From positions 1 to 60,171 of the forward strand of contig JAHJLI010000032.1 of NCBI GenBank assembly GCA_018821785.1: 60,171 nucleotides of DNA, read 5' to 3'. The notes beneath the pieces are model-generated. The model did no database searches and was not told where the DNA came from. It saw nothing but the letters and a program-made list of their open reading frames with translations. The stretch is from Pseudomonadota bacterium. GTDB lineage: Bacteria; Desulfobacterota; Desulfobulbia; Desulfobulbales; Desulfocapsaceae. The translations under genes were made by a program, and so were the position numbers. Below are positions 37,430 to 47,179 of the stretch, one piece after another (positions within the stretch are counted from its first letter, which is position 1; every line of letters begins with the position of its first letter).

Positions 37430-38581
37430 TTATTTACCCGTATAGGGGACAAACTTGCCGTCTTTTACGGTCATCATCTCGAAGGCGTCTAAGGCCAGAC
37501 CGTTGTGGTCGGTGGTGGAAAAATTAAAAATGCCGCCGGTTCCAGGCAGATTCTTCAGGCCTTCAATGGCCTCGCGAACCTTTGCTTTATCCGCCCCACC
37601 TGCAGCAACCGCTTTTTCGAAGATGATGAAGGCATCATAGGCATGGCCGCCGAAGGTCGAGGCGGTCTCCTTATATTTTCCTTCGTAGTCCTTAACGTAT
37701 TGCACCAGGAGAGCTTTCTGGGGGTGGCCATCCGGCAGGAGACCAGCCATCAGTAAACGCCCGGCGGGAAAGATCACACCCTCGGCAGCCACGCCTGCCG
37801 CCTCGACATATTTGATATTACCGAAACCATGGCTCTGGAAAATCGGCACCTGCCACCCTGACTGGCGGATATTCTTGACGACAATCGACTGGGCCGGAAC
37901 GATCGACCAGTTGATGATACCCTGCACCGCAGCATTGGCCTTGATCTTGGCGACAACGGCCGAGAGGTCTGTAGCCTTGGCGTCGTAGACTTCAGCTTCC
38001 ACTATCTCGATCTTGTAATCGGGGGCGATCTTCTGCAACTGTTCTTTGCCTGCTTTGCCGAACCCGGAATTATCAACTAGCACCGCGATCTTCTCTATCC
38101 CCAGCTTGTTCATCTCCATGAAGATTTTGATCGCAGCCAGAGAATCATTCTGCGGGGTCTTGAATATCCAGGAGGCCAGCGGATTGACGATGACTTCGGC
38201 CGCGGCGCAGGAGATCAGCGGGGTTTTGGCATCCTCAAAGATCTTTTTGACAGCCATGGTTTCGCCGGAGCTGGACGGTCCGAGGACCGTCAAGACATTA
38301 TCCTCTTCCAGCAGTTGCTTGGCAAGCGAGATAGCCTTTTCCGGGTTGCCGGCAGTATCTTTCACCAGCAGGTCGATTTTCTTGCCATTGATCCCGCCCT
38401 TGGCGTTGACCTGTTCCACCAGCATCTCAAGAGTTCTGGCCTCGGGACCACCAAGAAACGAAGCCGGGCCGGTTACGGCCAAGAGGGCGCCCAACTTGAT
38501 ATTTTCCGCCCACACCGACGGAGCCGACAGCAGACAGGCGGCTGCAAACGCACACAGGCTCTTGCTCAACATTTTTTTCAT
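37430..38581 (-). CDS. livJ: LIV-type periplasmic amino-acid binding protein
   Basis: A 383-residue secreted binding protein of the type I periplasmic fold (ANF-receptor-like). Signal peptide MKKMLSKSLCAFAAACLLSAPSVWA, then NIKLGALLAVTGPASFLGGP and EQVNAKGGINGKKIDLLVKD, the family start. AAAGGAGG precedes ATG 38581. The gene opens the livJHMGF-paaK operon. Combination with paaK suggests an aromatic or branched-chain substrate such as phenylalanine-derived arylacetates or amino acids; the exact ligand is inference. Confidence 0.94.
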   Translation of the reverse strand: MKKMLSKSLCAFAAACLLSAPSVWAENIKLGALLAVTGPASFLGGPEARTLEMLVEQVNAKGGINGKKIDLLVKDTAGNPEKAISLAKQLLEEDNVLTVLGPSSSGETMAVKKIFEDAKTPLISCAAAEVIVNPLASWIFKTPQNDSLAAIKIFMEMNKLGIEKIAVLVDNSGFGKAGKEQLQKIAPDYKIEIVEAEVYDAKATDLSAVVAKIKANAAVQGIINWSIVPAQSIVVKNIRQSGWQVPIFQSHGFGNIKYVEAAGVAAEGVIFPAGRLLMAGLLPDGHPQKALLVQYVKDYEGKYKETASTFGGHAYDAFIIFEKAVAAGGADKAKVREAIEGLKNLPGTGGIFNFSTTDHNGLALDAFEMMTVKDGKFVPYTGK

Positions 38582-39051
38582 GCACTTTCCTCCTTTTTAT
38601 TTCTTGTTTCTTACAACATTGACCTTAAATGTTTTCTCTTTGTATGTCAAAAAAACGATAACGCCATGCCTTGAAAAAGTAATTGAGCAACCTACTCCGA
38701 AAGAAGATAAACAGGCAAGTGATTTTTATCAGAAAAGAAGCTGAAAAAGGCAAAACGTTTAACAATATTCGGCCGAACACTGCCTCAGTCTTTGATTTGC
38801 AATGAAAAAAATGAAAACACGTTAATCCCCCTCTTTATCGGCCAGGGAAATCATCCTTGAGGTCCGGCATTCTGCCTTGCAAGTCTTTCACCCAAGAAGC
38901 AATCAGGCCACAACAAAAGGTTGCCGACATCACCCCGGATATGGTACGGGAGTGGTGATTTGATCCCCCGATGGAACAGCCGGAAGGCTGTAATTTATTT
39001 TTCGGTCGCCCTGCTCTTAATGAAGACCGCACAATTTAACAGGAGTTTGAT
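38582..39051. promoter_or_regulatory. Divergent intergenic region (470 bp) with an attenuator-like hairpin before uraA
   Basis: Spacer between divergent livJ and uraA. At 38976-38991 ACAGCC pairs with GGCTGT around a GGAA tetraloop, followed by AATTTATTTTTC, resembling an intrinsic terminator about 60 bases before the uraA start. Uracil permease genes are often attenuated (PyrR or nucleotide control), but no PyrR-binding consensus was recognised. AGGAG lies 8 bases before the uraA ATG. Confidence 0.5.
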
Positions 39052-40338
39052 ATGATTCAAAAGGCAATCCAGGTGGACGAGAAAGTGCCGCTGCTCCAGG
39101 CTATTCCACTCAGCTTCCAGCATCTTTTCGCAATGTTCGGCGCCTCCGTTCTGGTCCCGACTCTTTTCGGGATTGATCCGGCAATCGTCCTCCTCATGAA
39201 CGGCATAGGCACTCTCATCTATCTTGTACTGTGCAAGGGCAAGGCACCGGCCTTTCTCGGTTCAAGTTTTGCCTTCCTGTCCCCGGTATTCGTCGTGCTC
39301 GGCAGCAACAAAGACCTTTGGGGCGGCAATTACTCCTATGCCCTCGGCGGCTTCATCGCCTCCGGTTGCATCTTCTCCTTCGTTGCACTGATCATCTGGC
39401 GCTATGGTTCCGGCTGGTTGAGGGTGGTTTTGCCACCGGCAACCATGGGGCCGATCGTCATGCTGATAGGTTTGGAACTGGCCGGGGTAGCAACCGGTAT
39501 GGCCGGTATCATGCCGGATAAAAACGGTGCCTTCGATGCCAAAGCGATAATCGTCTCGATCATTACCCTCTTGGTCGTAACCTTCGGTTCGATGCTGTTT
39601 CGCGGCTTTTTTGCCGTCATTCCGGTGCTGATGGGTATTGCCATCGGCTACGTGGTTGCCATTTTCATGGGAATGGTAAGTTTCGGCGGGGTATCGACCG
39701 CCCCGGTTTTAGCTATCCCCACCTTCTATACCCCGAAGTTCGACATCAATGCCATCCTGATCATTATCCCGGCTGCCCTGGTAGTCATCTCCGAACATAT
39801 CGGCCATCTGGTGGTGACCGGCAATATCGTCGGACGCGACCTCACCGTCGACCCCGGCCTGCATCGATCGCTGATGGGCGACGGGGTGTCGACGATGCTC
39901 TCCGGCTTTTGCGGCTCGGTGCCGACAACCACCTACGGCGAGAACATCGGGGTCATGGCCATCACCCGCGTCTACTCGGTATGGGTTATCGGCGGCGCGG
40001 CGGCGATTTCAATCGGTCTTGCCTTTATCGGCAAGCTGTCGGCCCTGATCCAGTCCATCCCAACGCCAGTCATGGGTGGCATCTGCATGCTGCTGTTCGG
40101 GGTCATTGCTGCCTCCGGTGTCCGCATGCTGGTCGAGGCCAAGGTCGATTATTCCAAACCGATCAACCTGTCGCTTACCGCCATTGTCCTGATCGTCGGT
40201 ATCAGCGGCGCAGCGGTCAATCTCGGCCAAGTGCAGCTCAAGGGCATGGCCCTTGCCACCGTAGTCGGCATGATTCTCTCGCTGGTTTTTTATTTTCTTG
40301 GTCGTTTCGGTCTCATGAATACTAAATCCGAGAGTTGA
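39052..40338 (+). CDS. uraA: Uracil permease, NCS2 family
   Basis: A 428-residue, 14-helix nucleobase transporter. Conserved elements: QHLFAMFGASVLVPTLFGIDPA, the half-helix substrate motif ISEHIGHLVVTG (catalytic Glu), and GFCGSVPTTTYGENIGVMAITRV, characteristic of uracil-specific UraA rather than xanthine permeases. Strong ribosome site AGGAG before ATG 39052. It imports uracil with protons for pyrimidine salvage. No pyr gene is adjacent. Confidence 0.95.
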   Translation: MIQKAIQVDEKVPLLQAIPLSFQHLFAMFGASVLVPTLFGIDPAIVLLMNGIGTLIYLVLCKGKAPAFLGSSFAFLSPVFVVLGSNKDLWGGNYSYALGGFIASGCIFSFVALIIWRYGSGWLRVVLPPATMGPIVMLIGLELAGVATGMAGIMPDKNGAFDAKAIIVSIITLLVVTFGSMLFRGFFAVIPVLMGIAIGYVVAIFMGMVSFGGVSTAPVLAIPTFYTPKFDINAILIIIPAALVVISEHIGHLVVTGNIVGRDLTVDPGLHRSLMGDGVSTMLSGFCGSVPTTTYGENIGVMAITRVYSVWVIGGAAAISIGLAFIGKLSALIQSIPTPVMGGICMLLFGVIAASGVRMLVEAKVDYSKPINLSLTAIVLIVGISGAAVNLGQVQLKGMALATVVGMILSLVFYFLGRFGLMNTKSES

Positions 40339-40460
40339 ACCCGGCACCAAAACACATACGAAGCCGAGCCGTCCCCATGGAAAGGAAATTACTCTTTACC
40401 TTTGTCCGCCGATAAGTATGATACAAGGAGAGTCTGTTTCCCTTCCATCGGAACGAAACC

Positions 40461-42755
40461 ATGACATTAGCCTCCAACAAGCGCCAATATCGCCGCAGAT
40501 CTTTGCTCCCCCTGTACTTTGGGATCTTTGTCTTGCTGTTCTCGGTGACCGACACGGTATTGTCGGTCACCGCAGCAGACACTGAGACTGCCCAGGCAAC
40601 AGAAGAAAAGCAGGGTGTCTCAGAAAACCAGGATATCTCCCAGCAGGCCCTGGACCTCAGCCCGGAGGAGCAGCAGTGGCTGACCGATCATCCGGAAATC
40701 TCAGTCTCCAACGAATTTGACTGGCCGCCCTTCGATTTTCTGGTTTCAGGAACCCCGCAAGGTTTCGGCATCGACCTGATGAATCTGCTTTCCCAGAAAT
40801 CAGGGGTTAAATTCAAATACATTAACGGCTACACCTGGGACGAATTGGTCGAGATGTTTTTTCGTGGAGACATCGATCTACTCCACTCCCTCAGCATCAC
40901 CCCTGATCGCCTGGAACGAGCCTTTTTCTCGCCGCCTTACTACCACAGCAAAAACGTCTTGATTCTCCGACGTGACACCCCTGACACCCATGACTTGAAG
41001 GATCTGGAAGAAAAAATCATTGCCTTGCCCAAAGGCTGGTCGTCCATCGAGTTTTTCCGTAAACATTATCCGGCAGTGCACATTATTGAGGTGGAGAGTT
41101 CCCGACAGGCCCTGGAATATGTCGACCAGGGCAAGGTTTTCGCCACTGTCGAACAGGAGGGCATCGCCAGCTATTTCATCAGAAAGTTCGGTTTTACCGA
41201 CCTGAAACTGTCGAAATGGATCGAAAATGACGAACTGCAGCAGACATCGTCCATGCACTTTGCCGTACGAAAGCAACAGCCGCTGCTCTTTTCCGTCCTG
41301 GCTAAAGCGCTGGCAACCATTCAGCCGGAAGATTTCGCCAGGCTCGAACAGAAATGGTTCAGCCGCGAAGGGCGGCAGATCGGTGGCGAGGATGTGGGGT
41401 TGACTCCCACCGAAAGAACCTATCTTGGTGACAAGGCAACCATCTCTTTCTGCACCGCTCCCGACAGAATGCCGCTGGAGGCTCAGCAAAACGGCCGGGC
41501 AACCGGGATGACATCCGATCTCATGGAGATATTCGGGGAACGGTTGGGAGTATTATTTACCCTGCTGCCGACCACATCCTGGCAGGAATCCTTGACCGCA
41601 TTCAAGGCGGGTTTGTGCGATGTCCTGCCGATGGTGGGTGAAACCCCGGAAGGCAAAGAATACATCGACTACACCAGCTCTTACCTGAGCTTCAGCATAG
41701 CCATCATCACCCGAGAGCAACACGTTTTTATCGGTGGCCTGCAGGATCTGGCCGGCAAAAAGGTGGGTGTCCCGGAAGGCGATTTTGTCTTGAGCGTTGC
41801 CGAACGTAAATATCCCAATGTCGTCTTTGTCCGCACGGCAGATGTTGCGCAATGCCTGCTCCAGCTCTCATCCGCCACTCTTGACGCCGCCCTGCTCACC
41901 CTGCCAGTGGCCACCTACCACATCCGCCATTTGGGCCTGACGAATCTGAAAGTTGCAGGCCATTCCGGCCTCCAGGATACCATACGGATCGGGATCAAAA
42001 AGAATGATGAAAAACTGCATTCGGTTATGAGCAAAGTTATTCGGGCCATACCCACAAAGGAAATCGATACTGTTTACCAGAAGTGGGTTACCTTGACTTT
42101 TGATCATCGATTCGACTATTCCCTGCTGTGGAAAGTTTTCGCCGCGGTAGGTGTCCTGCTGGTCCTGATCATCCTCTGGAACCGGCAACTGATGAAGCTC
42201 AACAAACAGCTGGCCCTGGCACACCAGGCACTCGAAGGCAAAAGCCATGAGCTGGAACGCATCGCCGTAACCGACGAACTCACTGGCCTGTACAACCGCA
42301 GGTATTTGGAAAACACCCTCGTCTCGGAGCGTCAGCGGCACCTGCGCTATGGTCAACCAATGTCGGTGGTCATGATTGATCTGGATAATTTCAAAAGGCT
42401 CAACGACACCTTCGGCCATCAGGCGGGAGATACGGTTTTGCAGAAGTTTGCGGAAATACTCAAGACCTCCATTCGCGGCAGCGATATCGCCGGCCGCTGG
42501 GGTGGAGAGGAATTTCTTATTGTCTGTACTGCAAGCAGTCTGGAAGGAGCTGCCATCCAGGCCGAGCACCTCCGTGAAAAACTTGCTGTTTTCCCCTTCC
42601 CCGCCACCGGTCGACAAACCGCCAGTTTCGGCGTAGCAGGTCTGCAGCAGGGGGATAGCGTCGATGATCTGGTGCGGCGAGCCGATGATGCCCTGTATGT
42701 AGCCAAAAACAAAGGTCGAAACCGGGTGGAAAGAGATGGGGCCCCTGGTCGATAG
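40461..42755 (+). CDS. Diguanylate cyclase with two tandem periplasmic binding-protein (PBPb) sensor domains
   Basis: A 764-residue membrane sensor. Signal anchor (LLPLYFGIFVLLFSV), PBPb domain 1 (about 75-295, ISVSNEFDWPPFDF), PBPb domain 2 (about 310-545, ATISFCTAPDRMP), one TM (LLWKVFAAVGVLLVLIILW), a short coiled coil, and a GGDEF domain from DELTGLYNRRYL to GRWGGEEFLIV. The active GGEEF and an RxxD I-site (RGSD, five residues before it) are present, so c-di-GMP synthesis with feedback control is expected. Ligand capture by either Venus-flytrap domain should modulate activity. ATG 40461 has GGAA upstream. It is monocistronic. Confidence 0.92.
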   Translation: MTLASNKRQYRRRSLLPLYFGIFVLLFSVTDTVLSVTAADTETAQATEEKQGVSENQDISQQALDLSPEEQQWLTDHPEISVSNEFDWPPFDFLVSGTPQGFGIDLMNLLSQKSGVKFKYINGYTWDELVEMFFRGDIDLLHSLSITPDRLERAFFSPPYYHSKNVLILRRDTPDTHDLKDLEEKIIALPKGWSSIEFFRKHYPAVHIIEVESSRQALEYVDQGKVFATVEQEGIASYFIRKFGFTDLKLSKWIENDELQQTSSMHFAVRKQQPLLFSVLAKALATIQPEDFARLEQKWFSREGRQIGGEDVGLTPTERTYLGDKATISFCTAPDRMPLEAQQNGRATGMTSDLMEIFGERLGVLFTLLPTTSWQESLTAFKAGLCDVLPMVGETPEGKEYIDYTSSYLSFSIAIITREQHVFIGGLQDLAGKKVGVPEGDFVLSVAERKYPNVVFVRTADVAQCLLQLSSATLDAALLTLPVATYHIRHLGLTNLKVAGHSGLQDTIRIGIKKNDEKLHSVMSKVIRAIPTKEIDTVYQKWVTLTFDHRFDYSLLWKVFAAVGVLLVLIILWNRQLMKLNKQLALAHQALEGKSHELERIAVTDELTGLYNRRYLENTLVSERQRHLRYGQPMSVVMIDLDNFKRLNDTFGHQAGDTVLQKFAEILKTSIRGSDIAGRWGGEEFLIVCTASSLEGAAIQAEHLREKLAVFPFPATGRQTASFGVAGLQQGDSVDDLVRRADDALYVAKNKGRNRVERDGAPGR

Positions 42756-42836
42756 ACTCCCGGTCAAGTTAGCCTGCCGATTCTTAAAAAGTGCAGATGG
42801 TGAAACAGTACACCCGGCGTTTAAAGTGTAATATGG

Positions 42837-43925
42837 TTATTGTCCTTTATTTTCATCTATCCGTTGCAAGCCTTCCATCAACATCCCCATGAAACCACCA
42901 ATGGGCGGTAACTTGTCAAGTTCTTTTGGAATTCCTTTGATATAGGAAAAGTGGCCGCTTTTCACCTTTACCAGTGCATACACAACATCCTGATTGCGAA
43001 GATCGAGCAGGCGGGCGTGAATAATTTCTCCCTCTTTGAAAAAGACCATCGCCTTGCCCTGCTCAAGAGCCAGGTCAAGCCGCCCGGTCTTTTGTGAAGA
43101 ATTGATAAGCTGTAACAGATCAACAATGGATATTTCCGCCAGCTCACCAGACATACCGGATGTAATATTGCCCGACCGCAGGGTCATCGTTTGCGCCCGA
43201 ATTACCAGGAGTTTAAAAAGGAAAAGCTGGAGGATCGGATATTTCTTCAGGACATGTTTAAAGTTTTTGACACTCAGCTTGGCAACCTGGGTGTCAGCCA
43301 AAGTGTAAATGGAACTGATCACCGGCTCGCCGGAGAGAAGACTCATCTCGCCAAAGATCTCCCCGTCCCCCATCTCTGCAATTCTTGTCCCGTCATCGGC
43401 CATTACTGCCACTTGACCGGTCAAAACAATATACATATTACTTCCCGGATCTCCTTTTTTTATCACCACCTTATCAACAGGAATGGTTGCAAACTCAAGG
43501 AGCAGGGTCAGATCACTCAGGGCATCATCCTCAAGAGACTCGAAAATATCCAAATTCCGCAACAGGGTGAAAAACTTTTCAAGGTGCTGCCGCCGCCGTC
43601 GCTCTTCCGTCTCATTCAATAATTTCATCTGCAGAGTTGCAAAGTCCCGTTCCTTCTTTAATTCAAAATGGACTAATCCATCACAACCACCACAGTCAAA
43701 TCTCGACTTTTGCCCACCTATTTTCACAAACCCGGAGTGACTGCCCATAACATTCATAGCATTGGCTATCGCCTGCGCCAGATAGAGACAACCGGATTTA
43801 TAGGCGGGAACCGTGAGACTGAAATTCTCGACTTTGAACTCTTCGCCAGTATTATAAATGGGACAGGAACGTTCTTCCGTGATAATAAAAATCGCATCAC
43901 GAAATGTATTGAGCGACTTTTTCAC
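42837..43925 (-). CDS. cNMP-binding and DUF4388 domain protein with a Cys-rich N-terminus
   Basis: A 362-residue cytosolic protein. The N-terminal 100 residues resemble the TIGR04076 type (CPIYNTGEEF ... SGCLYLAQAIANA) and include RFDCGGCDGL, a Cys pair that could bind metal. Residues about 125-245 are a cyclic-nucleotide-binding domain (KGDPGSNMYIVLTGQVAVM, GEIFGEMSLLSGEP). The C-terminus is DUF4388 (PATAN): ISIVDLLQLINSSQKTGRLDL. Start is GTG 43925 with AAGGAG 7 bases upstream. It follows the PilZ gene by 39 bases, so it may act downstream of nucleotide second messengers; no DNA-binding domain is visible. Confidence 0.85.
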   Translation of the reverse strand: MKKSLNTFRDAIFIITEERSCPIYNTGEEFKVENFSLTVPAYKSGCLYLAQAIANAMNVMGSHSGFVKIGGQKSRFDCGGCDGLVHFELKKERDFATLQMKLLNETEERRRRQHLEKFFTLLRNLDIFESLEDDALSDLTLLLEFATIPVDKVVIKKGDPGSNMYIVLTGQVAVMADDGTRIAEMGDGEIFGEMSLLSGEPVISSIYTLADTQVAKLSVKNFKHVLKKYPILQLFLFKLLVIRAQTMTLRSGNITSGMSGELAEISIVDLLQLINSSQKTGRLDLALEQGKAMVFFKEGEIIHARLLDLRNQDVVYALVKVKSGHFSYIKGIPKELDKLPPIGGFMGMLMEGLQRIDENKGQ

Positions 43926-43964
43926 AATGCACTCCTTATGATTCTGAACGAGCAGAGAATCGCA

Positions 43965-44324
43965 TTACGCCTGTGGAGCCTTTTCTACAAACCGCGTTCC
44001 CACCTCAAATTCACCGGCTTTATGTTTGTTTTCCTGGCACCACATGACCGAACCGATAACCTTCAAATATGGATCATCCCCCGCTTCCCACAAATTCCGC
44101 CAGTCTGTTTTTTCATTGCCGAAACTGTCGAAATCAAGCTCGATGAGAAGAGCTGTGTTTTTTTCAAGCTGTTCGCCTGTAATAAATCTGATCCCGGCAA
44201 TACTGTAATCTATCAAAACACCGCCGACTAGATGGGCATTGCTACCGTCATCACTCATTGTTTTAAATTGAAAGGCAAACTGTCTGTTTTTTCGTGCCCC
44301 TTTTCTTCTCTCGTTTATTGCCAT
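43965..44324 (-). CDS. PilZ-domain protein (c-di-GMP receptor)
   Basis: A 119-residue single-domain protein with the PilZ ligand motifs: an N-terminal arginine cluster NERRKGARKNR (RxxxR-type) and the second motif DYSIAGIRF (D/N-x-S-x-x-G). Both are intact, so c-di-GMP binding is likely. It is the first gene of a two-gene operon with the cNMP/DUF4388 protein and lies among four diguanylate cyclases in the window. Output partner unknown. Confidence 0.87.
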   Translation of the reverse strand: MAINERRKGARKNRQFAFQFKTMSDDGSNAHLVGGVLIDYSIAGIRFITGEQLEKNTALLIELDFDSFGNEKTDWRNLWEAGDDPYLKVIGSVMWCQENKHKAGEFEVGTRFVEKAPQA

Positions 44325-44604
44325 ATAAAACTCTCTTGATTAAATTGCCTGCTACATCCATCGCGAAAGATCAATACACCTGCTTTGTTATATCATAAAC
44401 GACAAATATTTATCCAGGGTGGAAAAACTCTTTTCTTGCAGAGGGAAACCAAAACGGTAGAGTGGAAAACATGAGCCAAGAGAATTTTATTACCAAGGGG
44501 GGATTGCCTGGCTTTGGTTTTTGAGGGCGCATTCAGAAAGTCCCTCTGATCGCAGGCACCACCTTCGACACAGTTTCCTCTCGTATTTTACTGGAGCTAT
44601 CCGG

Positions 44605-45063
44605 ATGCAGAAAGGATTCCGACACATAATCACCCTGTATTGTTCGCTTTTCACCATGGCTGCCATATGTTCAGCAGCGCCTCTGCCACCATTCACTCCT
44701 GTTGATGTGATGGGAAAGATAACCGAGATCCGCTGGATCGAAGCTCAGCACATAAAAGGTATATCAGGGATGTCGGGCACCGCCGGACACAACCGGGATG
44801 TCCCCGCCCATTTCATTGTGAAACTGACCGAATACAGCGGTGTCAGCAAAGAAACCGCTAGAGAAATGACGAGATATATCGATTGGCATGCGCTCAAAGA
44901 AGAGGGAGAAAAATCCCGCCCATCCTTTATCCTGCTGCAGATAAACCATGAAAATCGAACTGTGCTGCAGGAAGGAATGAGCATCATGGTGAACGGATAC
45001 ACCGTCAAGGGTGACGAAGGAGGCACCTGGACTTCGCTTGAAAAACTAGACATTCTTCCATAA
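44605..45063 (+). CDS. Secreted hypothetical protein
   Basis: A 152-residue protein not recognised. It starts at ATG 44605 with GGAG 8-10 bases upstream and a Sec signal peptide (about residues 1-25, hydrophobic core ITLYCSLFTMAAICSA). The mature part is a small beta-rich domain: a repeated basic/hydrophobic pattern with VMGKITEIRWIE, FIVKLTEYSGVSKE and SIMVNGYTVKGDEGGTWTSLEKLDIL. The last segment resembles an OB-like or nucleic-acid-free beta barrel, but this is only impression. No operon partner; it diverges from the PilZ operon. Confidence 0.7.
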   Translation: MQKGFRHIITLYCSLFTMAAICSAAPLPPFTPVDVMGKITEIRWIEAQHIKGISGMSGTAGHNRDVPAHFIVKLTEYSGVSKETAREMTRYIDWHALKEEGEKSRPSFILLQINHENRTVLQEGMSIMVNGYTVKGDEGGTWTSLEKLDILP

Positions 45064-45271
45064 CAAAAAGAAATCACTGTGTATTCATACCCTGCCCTGC
45101 GGCAAATTTTGACTGCGTCATCCTAGAACCCGCAAATTTACTTTTACATGCCCTGCAAAAAGCTGTACTCAGTTTTTGATGCAACAGACAATCTTTGGAC
45201 ACTGGGTGAACAGGGGCCAAATCCACAATGGGCTTTGATCTGATTTGCACCGGTACCGACGAGGAGATCAA

Positions 45272-47134
45272 ATGGAAAACGGCCTATCATATGATGAGTT
45301 AGAACAAAAAATTGCGGAACTCTCGAAAGAAATCGCAAGATTAAAAGACAGAACTCCTCTTCAATCCTTTGAAAATACGCCCATATCATCACAAACAAGG
45401 TGCACGGAATATATCTTTGAGGATCTTTTCGACATCAATGAAATCCAGAAGATTCAAGATTCATTTGCCAAAGCGACTGGTCTTACCTCTATAATCACTC
45501 GTCCCGATGGAACCCCGATTACCAAACCAAGCAATTGGAGCCGTCTCTGTTCCGAGATTATCCGCAAAACCGAAATCGGTCTGAGAAACTGCATGAAATC
45601 CGATGCAATTATCGGGCGCTACAATCCTCAGGGACCAATCGTCCAGCCCTGTCTCAGCGGCGGCCTGTGGGATGGGGGCGCAAGTATCACCATCGGCGAA
45701 AAACACATTGCCAACTGGCTGATCGGTCAGGTTCGCAATGAAGAACTGGATGTAGAAACAATGGTCAAATACGCGGAGGTTATCGGTGCCGACGAAAAAG
45801 AGTTTCGCTTAGCCCTGGACGAGATAACCTACATGTCAAAGGCACAGTTCCAGGAGGTCTGTAACGCCTTATTTCTCATTGCCAACCAACTGTCGAAAAT
45901 TGCCTTTCAAAATGTTGAACAGCAGCGCTTTATCTCTGAACTCGCTGAAGAAGAAGAAAAAAGGAAGAAATTAGAAAAACAACTGGGTCATGCCCAGAAA
46001 CTCGAGGCAGTCGGACGCCTGGCTGGCGGTGTTGCCCATGACTTCAACAATATTCTCAGTGTAATAAATGGGTATAGCGAATTATTGCTCCATGAGTTGG
46101 ACAAAGAAAGCCCCTTGAGAAAAAAAATTGAAAACATCCACAGTGCTGGACTGAGAGCCTCCCGACTGACGCAACAGCTTGTCGCCTTCAGTCGCAAGCA
46201 AATCATCAGCCCCAGACCAGTACATATCGGAAAAGAACTTCATGAAATCAACAAGATGCTCATCCGGCTGCTCGGTGAAGATATTGCTGTGGAGATTCAC
46301 CCGAAAGAAGATCTATGGCTGGTGAAATTGGATCAGTCTCAGCTGGAACAGGTTGTCTTCAATCTGGCGGTTAATGCCCGCGACGCCATGCCAAGTGGCG
46401 GAAAACTCATTTTTGAGGTGGCGAACGTATCTCTTGCAGGACCCTTTGCCGAAGAACGCTATGAAGTGATTGCCGGTGACTATGTGGTAATTGCGGTATC
46501 CGATACCGGCCGCGGCATGTCCAAAGAGGTGCAGGACCGGATATTTGAGCCGTTTTATACCACGAAAGGGCCAAACAAGGGAACCGGACTCGGGCTGGCA
46601 ATGGTCTATGGAATAGTCAAGCAGAACGATGGTTATATCTCAGTCTATAGCGAAGAAGGGCACGGCTCGACGTTTAAACTCTATTTTCCAAAGAGTGCTG
46701 TTCAGGATGAAAACCTTGCCAGTTTACTACCGGAGAATGGTACAGAAATTCTGCCACAAGGAAAGGAAAGTATCCTGTTGGTGGAAGACGAAGATCTTGT
46801 CCGAGAGATGTGTGTTACGATCCTCAGCCAATTGGGATACACCGTTCTCGAAGCAACCAATGGCAAAGACGCCTTGCAGGTTTCAAGCAGATATCACGAC
46901 TCGATTGTTTTACTCGTAACCGACGTGGTGATGCCGGAAATGAGCGGACCGGAGATCGCAGACGCTATGCGGCAAAAATACCCTCATCTGAAGGTGCTGT
47001 TCATGTCAGGTTATACTGAAAACGCCATTGTCCACCACGGCGTTTTGGAAAACCATATTAATTTCCTGCAAAAGCCCGTCACCCCAAATTCGCTCTCTGT
47101 GGCTGTGCGTAAGGCTCTTGATCGCAATGATTAA
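45272..47134 (+). CDS. PocR-domain hybrid histidine kinase
   Basis: A 620-residue soluble kinase. After a coiled-coil start (ENGLSYDELEQKIAELSKEI), residues 50-215 form a PocR sensory domain with the Cys pattern WSRLCSE, GLRNCMKSD, VQPCLSGGLWDGGA, which may hold a metal or bind small diols. Then HisKA with H-box GRLAGGVAHDFNNILSVING, HATPase with DTGRGMSKEVQDRIFEPFYTT and GTGLGLAMVYGI, and a receiver (LLVTDVVMPEMSG). ATG 45272 has GAGGAG 6 bases upstream. It is close to the next GGDEF gene (45 bases), so the two may be cotranscribed. Confidence 0.92.
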   Translation: MENGLSYDELEQKIAELSKEIARLKDRTPLQSFENTPISSQTRCTEYIFEDLFDINEIQKIQDSFAKATGLTSIITRPDGTPITKPSNWSRLCSEIIRKTEIGLRNCMKSDAIIGRYNPQGPIVQPCLSGGLWDGGASITIGEKHIANWLIGQVRNEELDVETMVKYAEVIGADEKEFRLALDEITYMSKAQFQEVCNALFLIANQLSKIAFQNVEQQRFISELAEEEEKRKKLEKQLGHAQKLEAVGRLAGGVAHDFNNILSVINGYSELLLHELDKESPLRKKIENIHSAGLRASRLTQQLVAFSRKQIISPRPVHIGKELHEINKMLIRLLGEDIAVEIHPKEDLWLVKLDQSQLEQVVFNLAVNARDAMPSGGKLIFEVANVSLAGPFAEERYEVIAGDYVVIAVSDTGRGMSKEVQDRIFEPFYTTKGPNKGTGLGLAMVYGIVKQNDGYISVYSEEGHGSTFKLYFPKSAVQDENLASLLPENGTEILPQGKESILLVEDEDLVREMCVTILSQLGYTVLEATNGKDALQVSSRYHDSIVLLVTDVVMPEMSGPEIADAMRQKYPHLKVLFMSGYTENAIVHHGVLENHINFLQKPVTPNSLSVAVRKALDRND

Positions 47135-47179
47135 TGAGATCCCCCTAGAAAAGCGGTTATTAAGAAACAGGAGCCACGA

